Source: an uncultured Opitutia bacterium
GTDB lineage: Bacteria; Verrucomicrobiota; Verrucomicrobiia; Opitutales; UBA953
Reading direction: 5' to 3'
Assembly: GCA_903895475.1 (NCBI GenBank)
Contig: CAITUF010000050.1
Location: 1-7,671, forward strand
DNA: 7,671 nucleotides
Shown one piece after another: positions 1 through 5,393 of the stretch (position 1 is its first letter; each line of letters begins with the position of its first letter). The translations under genes were made by a program, and so were the position numbers. The notes under the pieces are model-generated. The model worked only from the letters and a program-made list of their open reading frames with translations, was not told the origin of the DNA and did not search any database.

Positions 1-1599
1 GGGCAACTGGCGGGCGATGGAAGCGCGGAAGCCGACTTCGATGAGCCAGTCATGTGCGGCCAGCGTGCGTCCCTTGAGTCGCACCGGGCGCTTTTCTAAC
101 TGCTGCTTAAGGCTATCGGTGAGTTCAGGGAACTGCTCCGCAATGGCTGACTTTTCGTCCGCGGTCCAAGTCGAAGGCTTTTTACCAAAGGCAGTGGCTT
201 CTAGTTCGGTGAGGGCGATTTCGCGGCGCGCACGCATCTGGAGCAAGGAGCCACTGGCGAGCGTTTCCAAGGGGATGACGCGGCCACCGCTCTGCACTGG
301 TAGCGTGCCAATCTCTCGGCTATCCCAGGCTTCGGCGGCATGCGCGTCCGTGGGGCTCAGGGCCAAGAGGGCAACGAGGCCAGCGGTCGCGGCGGTCTTG
401 GTCCGGCGTTTGAGGAAACTGAAGAGCGAGACGCCGAAGTGGACGAGGAGGCCGAGCGACATCAGTGAGACGGAGATGTAAGGCAGGAGCCAGCCTGGGT
501 TACGCACGACTTGGAGGACGCTGAGGTCCTTGCCAGCACTCGTGCTGCCGAAACTAGATTGATAAAAAGTCATCCCGCCATGGCGGAGGGGTTGATTCAT
601 CGAGATATTGAACGGGAACGAAGTACCGTTGTCCTGGATGGTGACGTCGCTGGCGAAATTGCGCGGGATTTCCGTTCCGGGATACTTCTCGTGGGTAAAG
701 CGATCTAAACGCACGTCAAAGGGGAGGTAGGTGCGGGCGCGACGGAGGGAGATTTCATACTTACGACCGGCATGCTCAAAGGTCTGCGCCGGGAAGGACT
801 CAGTGAGCTGAGCGTTGAGCAGCCAACTGCCGAGGGATTTACCGTTGGCAAAGAGTTCGACGAGCGTGCTCGGTACGTTGCCGACATTGTCATTGTAGCT
901 CTCGGGAAGGCGCTTGAGCGCCAGGGGTGACCGCGCGGCGATCCCTTGCGTAGCGGCGATGTCTGCTCCGTCGGGCATCTGCGATTTCGCCCGCAGCACG
1001 GAGTTGGGGTAGTAAAAACCAACCTTGGCTTGGAATGGCGAACCGGCGAGTGCTAGCTCGGCCGTTGGGTCGGTTAGCGTGCGGAGCAAATCGTCGGGGA
1101 TGACCACGACCTTCGCTTTGCCTGCCTCGGTCTGGTCGACAAGTGCCACCTCAAATTCGCGGAAGGCTTCGGAGAAGGCGCGGGTTTCGCCTTCAGGGAC
1201 GACCATTGCGGATTCCTCTTGGAAGGCGGCGGTGACGAAACCACCGACTAACAGCAAAATGAGACCACCGTGGATGAGTGAGATACCTGCATGGCGTGCG
1301 TTGATTTTGAAATGGCGGAAATGCGCGCAGATGAGGTTAATGACCAAGAGCGTCCCGAGTAAGAAGCCCCCTGGTAACGGCAGGCGGAAACTCGCGGCGG
1401 TGTTAAGCGGGTAGAAGCAGCCCCAGGAGCTAAAATAGGCCTTCTGAATATGCCAGACGCCCCAGTTCACTTGCTCGAGTGTCCCGAGGACAATCAAGAG
1501 CATCGAGACTACCAGCAACCAGACGGTCAACTGCAGCGAAGCCAGGAAGTTGAACCAAGCGGTGCCGGATTTCGCTTTCGCGAGGAAGGTTTCGTTCAC
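1..1599 (-). CDS. ResB cytochrome c biogenesis protein, probable ResB-CcsA fusion (3' end outside window)
   Basis: Reading from GTG at 1599 the frame stays open for 533 codons to the window edge, so the C-terminus is missing. Residues about 18-40, 77-97 and 105-126 are membrane segments; the third carries the motif SLIHGGLILLLVGG, whose His110 fits the conserved heme-ligand position of ResB. A periplasmic domain (about 127-369) ends in the ResB-type stretch SMNQPLRHGGMTFYQ, followed by a fourth membrane segment (about 370-396). A short hydrophobic segment (402-417) and an AHAAEA stretch then lead into GTLPVQSGGRVIPLETLA (431-448), which resembles the periplasmic start of CcsA halves in fused System II proteins. 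ResB and CcsA together move heme across the membrane and ligate it to CXXCH motifs of apocytochromes. The GTG start overlaps the TGA of the preceding lipoprotein gene and has no Shine-Dalgarno sequence; the first in-frame ATG would start inside membrane segment 1. ResB identity is secure; fusion to CcsA is inferred. Confidence 0.9.
   Translation of the reverse strand, partial: MNETFLAKAKSGTAWFNFLASLQLTVWLLVVSMLLIVLGTLEQVNWGVWHIQKAYFSSWGCFYPLNTAASFRLPLPGGFLLGTLLVINLICAHFRHFKINARHAGISLIHGGLILLLVGGFVTAAFQEESAMVVPEGETRAFSEAFREFEVALVDQTEAGKAKVVVIPDDLLRTLTDPTAELALAGSPFQAKVGFYYPNSVLRAKSQMPDGADIAATQGIAARSPLALKRLPESYNDNVGNVPSTLVELFANGKSLGSWLLNAQLTESFPAQTFEHAGRKYEISLRRARTYLPFDVRLDRFTHEKYPGTEIPRNFASDVTIQDNGTSFPFNISMNQPLRHGGMTFYQSSFGSTSAGKDLSVLQVVRNPGWLLPYISVSLMSLGLLVHFGVSLFSFLKRRTKTAATAGLVALLALSPTDAHAAEAWDSREIGTLPVQSGGRVIPLETLASGSLLQMRARREIALTELEATAFGKKPSTWTADEKSAIAEQFPELTDSLKQQLEKRPVRLKGRTLAAHDWLIEVGFRASIARQLP
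1596..1599 (-). promoter_or_regulatory. GTGA stop/start overlap (translational coupling) between lipoprotein and ResB genes
   Basis: The TGA stop of the upstream lipoprotein gene (1598-1596) shares four bases, GTGA, with the GTG start of the ResB gene (1599-1597). The preceding leader has no purine-rich ribosome binding site. Re-initiation by ribosomes finishing the upstream gene is the simplest explanation and supports this GTG as the start. Coupling is inferred from the geometry. Confidence 0.65.
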
Positions 1600-2240
1600 G
1601 GGATTTGGGAGGTGGCGAGGAACTTGAGGAAGGCGGCGGTCTGGGCGTTCACGGCGTCACGGTCACCCATGAACTTAAAGAACCATGTAGAGTCGTTCTT
1701 CGGCACCATCATGGCGACCATGGCTTTCTTGCCGTCCGTCGAGTCGAAGCGGAAATACTGGCCTGCGTCAGCACCGACCTTACCGGGCTGTGCCGCGGCT
1801 TGGATGTCGGCGTCAGCGGCGGGTGCGAGGCCTAACTGGCCACGCCAGCGGTTGACGTTGGCGGTGGTGCCGCCGACGTTGCCAGGAAACACGGTGACGG
1901 CGACTTCGGCTTGGCTTCCGCCAGGGCCGGCGACATTCCATGAGCCCTTACGCATCGAGTTGGGGGCACCCGCGGTCCAGCCAGCTGGAAGTTCGGCCCA
2001 CTTGGGTTGGCCAAAGGAGGCAGCCTCGGCCTGCATGGCGGCATTAGCCGGCATCGGGGTGGCGGCGACCGGAGCTTTCGGGGCTTCTGGTGCTTTGGCG
2101 ACGGGCGCGACTGGAGTCGCGGGCGCTGCGGCCGTGGCGGGTGCGGGCGCGTCGGACTTCACTTCGTAGGAAGTGACTTTAGACTGAGGTTTGCAGCCGA
2201 GCGCGAAAGCGGCAACGGCGAGGAGCAGGGTGCGGTGCAT
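1596..2240 (-). CDS. Uncharacterised lipoprotein with Ala/Pro-rich linker and conserved-looking C-terminal domain
   Basis: The 214-residue product begins with a short signal peptide and a lipobox FALGC, so Cys16 is the likely lipidated residue. Residues about 31-70 form an Ala/Pro-rich, Lys-punctuated linker, as expected for a tether from the membrane to a soluble domain. The C-terminal domain (about 78-214) has WAELPAGW at 81-88, then VTVFPGNVGG and ANVNRWRGQLGL at 116-138, and ends with STWFFKFMGD (184-193) before a final helix. From memory, this arrangement (LPAGW, then FPGxVGG, then NVNRWRxQLGL, then WFFKxxG) recurs in proteins annotated as hypothetical in Verrucomicrobiota and Planctomycetota; I cannot verify this here and know no function. 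The gene starts 12 bases after the sulfatase stop and overlaps the ResB gene, so it is probably co-transcribed with both. A role beside cytochrome c maturation at the periplasmic face is possible but rests on context only. Confidence 0.88.
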   Translation of the reverse strand: MHRTLLLAVAAFALGCKPQSKVTSYEVKSDAPAPATAAAPATPVAPVAKAPEAPKAPVAATPMPANAAMQAEAASFGQPKWAELPAGWTAGAPNSMRKGSWNVAGPGGSQAEVAVTVFPGNVGGTTANVNRWRGQLGLAPAADADIQAAAQPGKVGADAGQYFRFDSTDGKKAMVAMMVPKNDSTWFFKFMGDRDAVNAQTAAFLKFLATSQIP

Positions 2241-2252
2241 GGTGACGTGAAA

Positions 2253-3719
2253 TTATTTAGCGTTATTTTTGCCTTTTTTGGCGGGTGCGGGCGCTTCTTC
2301 GGCGAGCTTACCGGTCGCGGCGCGTTCCACGTACTTTTCATCTCGCGGCTGGATGATGCCTTTCTTGGTGAGCTCGTCGGGGTGCATTTCTCCGAGCGGG
2401 CCGCAATGGGCGACCCAGCGGTCGCACTCGGCGCGGAGTTCCGCGAGCTTGGCGGCGTAGGCCGGATCACCAGCGATGTTCTTTATTTCCCAAGGGTCGC
2501 TGACCGTATCGTACAGTTCTTCGGGGGCGCGGTTGGGGTTGAAGTAGAGAGCCTGCTGGGGCGTCAAGGTGCCAGCGGCTTGCGCCTTACGGAGGGCTTG
2601 CATCGTTTGGCCGACTTCTTGGTAGGCGACTTTGCCCGCTTCATCTACACCCGGAGCTTGGTTGCGGAGGTAGCGGAAGCGCGGGTCACGGACCGACCGA
2701 ACCTTGTCGAAACTTTCGTCCATGAAATCTCGAAAGGCGTAGGCGTACTTCGGTGGATTGGTCGCGGTGGGCAAGAAGCAGCGGCCGTCATATTCTTTCG
2801 GCACCGGCACGCCCGCCAAGGTGAGCGCGGTCGGGGCGAAGTCGATCCAGCTGGCGAAGTCTTCGCGGACGCTGCCGGCGGGGATTTTGCCGGGCCAGCG
2901 CACGATGAGCGGGACGCGCGTGCCGGTGTCCTTTGGGGAGCGTTTATAGCGTGGCATGCCCCGACCATGGTCGCCCGTAAGGATGACGATGGTGTTCTCT
3001 TCCAGGTTATGCTCCTTTAACCACGCAAGGACCCGCCCCAACGTATAATCAACCGCCGTGACCAGCTCGTGGTAATGGGCGACTTCGCGGCGAACCTCTG
3101 GGGTGTCAGGGTAGAAAGGGGGGAGTTCAATCTTCGCAGGGTCGCGACGATCGGTGGGCTTGAGGGCGCTGGTGTTCCGGGCGTGGGTGGCATCGTTGGC
3201 GCGGACTTGGCTTTCGTGGCTGACCGAGTCGTTGATGTAGGCGAAAAACGGTTGCTTGGGCGGCGTCGTCTTAAGCTCTGGCTTGTTGGCGTAATTGACC
3301 AAGAGCTCACGCGAGTCAGCCAGCTTCTTCTCGGGGATGCCTTGGAAGTCCGTCTTACCGGGCCACATGACGTAGTAGCCGGCTTCGCGGAGTTTCTCGG
3401 TGAAAGGGCGGGGCGGGTTGATCACCTTGGACCGCATGTTTTGGCCACCCCAAGTAAGCGGGTAGATGCCGCTGACCATTCCGCTGCGGGAAGGCGCGCA
3501 AACCGCGGAGTGCGTGAAGGCGCGGGTAAAGAGGGCGCCTTCCTTGGCCAGCCGGTCCATGTTGGGCGTGAGGGCATCCCTGCAGCCATAGGCACCGGTG
3601 TCGGGTCCCATATCTTCGCCAATTACCAGGACGATGTTCGGTCGAGTGTCAGCGGCCTCAGCTCGGTCAAAACCAAGGGTCGCTAGGCCGATTGACAGGA
3701 GCAGGAAGGCGGGGCGCAT
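2253..3719 (-). CDS. Secreted formylglycine-dependent sulfatase, heparan N-sulfatase-like
   Basis: The 488-residue protein begins with a signal peptide (hydrophobic core 4-17, likely cleavage after AEA near residue 22) and belongs to the type I sulfatase branch of the alkaline phosphatase superfamily. The signature CAPSR lies at 74-78; Cys74 would be converted to formylglycine, the catalytic nucleophile, by a maturase not encoded here. Metal-site elements are GED (34-36) after PNIVLVI and TGDHG (248-252); GKTDF at 121-125 and KDTGTRVPLIVRWPGK (263-278) are further family landmarks. Overall layout, including PPFYPDTPEVR (200-210), recalls N-sulfoglucosamine sulfohydrolases, but the substrate is a guess; sulfated polysaccharide breakdown in the periplasm or outside the cell is likely. 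The ATG at 3719 is chosen because it directly precedes the signal peptide; an in-frame ATG at 3821 would make the coding region cross a hairpin and add 34 basic residues. The C-terminus is an unusual Ala/Lys-rich tail (about 474-488). It is the first gene of a group continuing with a lipoprotein and ResB. Confidence 0.93.
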   Translation of the reverse strand: MRPAFLLLSIGLATLGFDRAEAADTRPNIVLVIGEDMGPDTGAYGCRDALTPNMDRLAKEGALFTRAFTHSAVCAPSRSGMVSGIYPLTWGGQNMRSKVINPPRPFTEKLREAGYYVMWPGKTDFQGIPEKKLADSRELLVNYANKPELKTTPPKQPFFAYINDSVSHESQVRANDATHARNTSALKPTDRRDPAKIELPPFYPDTPEVRREVAHYHELVTAVDYTLGRVLAWLKEHNLEENTIVILTGDHGRGMPRYKRSPKDTGTRVPLIVRWPGKIPAGSVREDFASWIDFAPTALTLAGVPVPKEYDGRCFLPTATNPPKYAYAFRDFMDESFDKVRSVRDPRFRYLRNQAPGVDEAGKVAYQEVGQTMQALRKAQAAGTLTPQQALYFNPNRAPEELYDTVSDPWEIKNIAGDPAYAAKLAELRAECDRWVAHCGPLGEMHPDELTKKGIIQPRDEKYVERAATGKLAEEAPAPAKKGKNNAK

Positions 3720-3838
3720 GGGGTTGAGACAGGGACTAAGGCTTATGGTTGCGAGGGCTCTTAGGGATAGCAAAGCGAAAGGACGCTTTTTAGGCGTCCT
3801 TTTGATAAGTCTGACCGTCATTTAGGGGCATTTAGCCC
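3720..3838. other. Intergenic region between ychF and the sulfatase gene
   Basis: This 119-base gap is the longest non-coding stretch in the window and the only clear break between transcription groups. It holds the hairpin at 3778-3802 and a small inverted repeat GGGC/GCCC (3826-3829 with 3835-3838, five-base loop) immediately beyond the ychF stop. The promoter of the sulfatase group should lie within about 3720-3777, but I find only weak matches to a sigma-70 consensus. No start codon with coding character is visible on either strand. Confidence 0.6.
3778..3802 (-). terminator. Probable rho-independent terminator downstream of ychF
   Basis: AAAGGACGC (3778-3786) pairs perfectly with GCGTCCTTT (3794-3802) around a seven-base loop, giving a 9-bp stem; one G-U and one C-G pair could extend it. 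It lies 36 bases beyond the ychF stop. On the minus strand the arm is preceded by A residues and followed by CGCTTT, so the uridine tract is interrupted; on the plus strand TTTT runs out of the stem. Termination could work in either direction, but only the minus-strand role has a gene to serve. Confidence 0.65.
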
Positions 3839-4948
3839 TTAGTCCGTGAAGCGGAAGAGAGCCACGTCGCCGTCCTTAAAGAGGTAAGCTTTGCCTTCGA
3901 GCCGGTAGCGACCGGCATCGCGCGCGGCAGCGACGGAGCCGTTCTTCACGAGGTCCTCGTAGGAGACGATTTCGGCCTTCACAAAGCCCTTCTCGAAGTC
4001 GGTATGGATGACCGCGGCACACTGGGGGGCGGTCATGCCGCTGCGGAAGGTCCACGCGCGGACTTCTTTTTCGCCGGCGGTAAAGTAGGTGGCCAGGCCG
4101 AGGAGGTGATAGGCGCCGCGGATGAGCGAGGAGACGCCTGAGTCGGTGACACCGAGAGACTGCAGGAACTCGGTGGCTTCGGCGGGGGTGAGGTCGCACA
4201 GTTCGGCTTCCACTTGGGCACAGATCACGACGTGCTCACAACCGTGGCGCTTACCGATGAGTTCGGCGACATTGGCGACATGCGGGTTCTTCGAAGGGTC
4301 GGCGAGATCGGCCTCGGCGACATTACAAGCAAAGAGAACCTTCTTCGAGGAGAGCAGGTTGAAAGCCTTGAGGCGATTACGCTCATCGTCCGAGACTTCC
4401 ATCGTCGAGGCCGGCTCGTTTTCGTTGAGGTGCTTGACGAGGCGGCTGAGCAATTCGACGGCGGCGATGGCGTCCTTGTCTTGGCTACGCACCTTCTTCT
4501 GGTTGCGGTCCAGCTGCTGTTCGGCCGACTGAATGTCAGCGAGGATGAGTTCGGTTTCGATCACACCGATATCGCGGATCGGGTCAACTTTGCCCATGCT
4601 GTGCACGATGTCATCGTTGTCGAAGCAGCGGACGACGTGAATGATGGCATCACACTCGCGGATATTGGAAAGGAAGTCGTTGCCCTTACCTTCGCCCTTA
4701 GAGGCGCCGGCAACGAGGCCAGCGATGTCGACGATGTCGATCGTGGCCGGGATGACGACTTTGGTGCCAGCAATAGCCTGCAGTTTCTGCATGCGTTCAT
4801 CGGGGACGAGCACGACGCCGACATTCGGCTCAATCGTGCAGAACGGGTAATTGGCCGCCTCCGCCTTGCGCGAGCGGGTCAATGCGTTGAAAAGGGTGGA
4901 CTTGCCGACGTTGGGAAGTCCGACGATACCTGCCTGGGTCTTTGCCAT
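3839..4948 (-). CDS. ychF: YchF/OLA1-family ribosome-binding ATPase
   Basis: The 369-residue product matches the full length of YchF (usually about 363). It has the P-loop GLPNVGKST (10-18), the YchF signature YPFCTIEPNVG (34-44), Walker B DIAGL (74-78) followed by the glycine-rich GASKGEGKGNDF (81-92), and NVAE (209-212) in place of the GTPase NKxD specificity motif, which explains ATP preference in this family. A helical, charged region (about 135-200) is the coiled-coil insert, and the C-terminal TGS domain (about 282-366) contains FRSGMTAPQCAAVIHTDFEK. YchF binds the 70S ribosome and is linked to stress responses and translation start selection. The start at ATG 4948 gives the canonical MAKTQAGIVGLPNVGKS; the frame is open further upstream, to an ATG at 5050 inside the neighbouring lipoprotein gene, but that would add 34 non-homologous residues. 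It lies 34 bases after the lipoprotein gene and is the last gene before the hairpin. No Shine-Dalgarno sequence precedes it. Confidence 0.97.
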   Translation of the reverse strand: MAKTQAGIVGLPNVGKSTLFNALTRSRKAEAANYPFCTIEPNVGVVLVPDERMQKLQAIAGTKVVIPATIDIVDIAGLVAGASKGEGKGNDFLSNIRECDAIIHVVRCFDNDDIVHSMGKVDPIRDIGVIETELILADIQSAEQQLDRNQKKVRSQDKDAIAAVELLSRLVKHLNENEPASTMEVSDDERNRLKAFNLLSSKKVLFACNVAEADLADPSKNPHVANVAELIGKRHGCEHVVICAQVEAELCDLTPAEATEFLQSLGVTDSGVSSLIRGAYHLLGLATYFTAGEKEVRAWTFRSGMTAPQCAAVIHTDFEKGFVKAEIVSYEDLVKNGSVAAARDAGRYRLEGKAYLFKDGDVALFRFTD

Positions 4949-4982
4949 GGAAAGTGAAACGTGGGCAGGGTTGCCCCGGAGG

Positions 4983-5393
4983 TCAAGAGCCGGGAGGGGG
5001 CGGCGACAAGGCTTCGGCCTGTTGGCGCAAGGGACTCGAAGGTAGGACAATCTCTTCGTTGGCTCCGGGCTGTCCGCGCAGCACGACCGCGAGGGCCGCT
5101 AAGCCACGGATGTCCACAATCCTTAAGAGGGCCGTTGGTTTCAGGTCGCGGGAACGGCTGACCACGAGTTCGTCCTTTTTAAGCGAGAGCTCGCTGGCCG
5201 TGCGCGACAGGAGCAGTAATTGTGGTCCAGTCGCGGTGGGGTTTTGTCCGACGAAGCCAAGTCGAGGGTTGCGGCTTGCCCCCGTGGGGCGGGCAAATTC
5301 ACCGCCTGGTTCGACCATCGGCGGAGGGGTGGGCTGATCGACCGCGCAACCTACCAGCAGTAGGCTGGCGGCGATACCAGCGATGCGGCTCAC
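4983..5393 (-). CDS. Small uncharacterised lipoprotein between rpoD and ychF
   Basis: The 136-residue product starts at a GTG that overlaps the rpoD stop codon. Its N-terminus is a compact signal peptide ending in the lipobox LLVGC, with Cys16 as the lipidation site, followed by a Pro-rich stretch (about 20-45). The remainder (46-119) looks like a small beta-rich domain: GFVGQNPTATGPQLLLLS, then ELSLKKDELVVSR and IVDIRGLAALAVVLRG, ending in EEIVLP. This order resembles short proteins I recall from Verrucomicrobiota with a G-x-V start, a basic RTG- or R-centred middle strand and an acidic end, but the match is weak and no function is known. The C-terminus is a Pro-rich tail (131-134). The first internal ATG (codon 26) would remove the signal peptide, which supports the GTG start. 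Co-transcription with rpoD and ychF is likely from spacing alone. Confidence 0.78.
   Translation of the reverse strand: MSRIAGIAASLLLVGCAVDQPTPPPMVEPGGEFARPTGASRNPRLGFVGQNPTATGPQLLLLSRTASELSLKKDELVVSRSRDLKPTALLRIVDIRGLAALAVVLRGQPGANEEIVLPSSPLRQQAEALSPPPPGS
5390..5393 (-). promoter_or_regulatory. GTGA stop/start overlap between rpoD and the small lipoprotein gene
   Basis: The rpoD stop TGA (5392-5390) shares the four bases GTGA with the GTG start (5393-5391) of the following gene. No ribosome binding site is seen in the last bases of rpoD, so translation of the lipoprotein probably depends on ribosomes that have completed rpoD. The geometry is the same as at the lipoprotein/ResB junction in the other transcription group. 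Confidence 0.6.

Noticed and set aside
2007..3020. Plus-strand open frame of 337 codons across the lipoprotein/sulfatase junction
   Set aside because: Its Gly/Arg-rich translation mirrors the Ala/Pro-rich linker and sulfatase codons on the other strand; it is a shadow frame.
3735..3777. Possible promoter for the sulfatase group (TTGCTA-like and CATAAG-like hexamers on the minus strand)
   Set aside because: The hexamers match consensus at only four of six positions each and are about 20 bases apart, so they are not separable from chance.
3720..3821. Upstream ATG at 3821 for the sulfatase
   Set aside because: It would place 34 basic residues before an intact signal peptide and run the coding sequence through the terminator-like hairpin.
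3826..3838. GGGC/GCCC inverted repeat next to the ychF stop
   Set aside because: Only a 4-bp stem with no T tract; too small to call a regulatory or termination element.
4214..4957. Plus-strand open frame of 247 codons antisense to ychF
   Set aside because: Fully covered by a clear ychF gene with all motifs; the Asp/Val-rich translation is a mirror of its codon usage.
4949..5050. Upstream ATG at 5050 for ychF
   Set aside because: It would overlap the lipoprotein gene and add 34 residues not found in the YchF family, whose N-terminus is the short segment before the P-loop.
4983..5393. Small lipoprotein as a decayed or spurious frame
   Set aside because: The signal peptide, lipobox, precise overlap with rpoD and near-full use of the space before ychF argue for a real gene.
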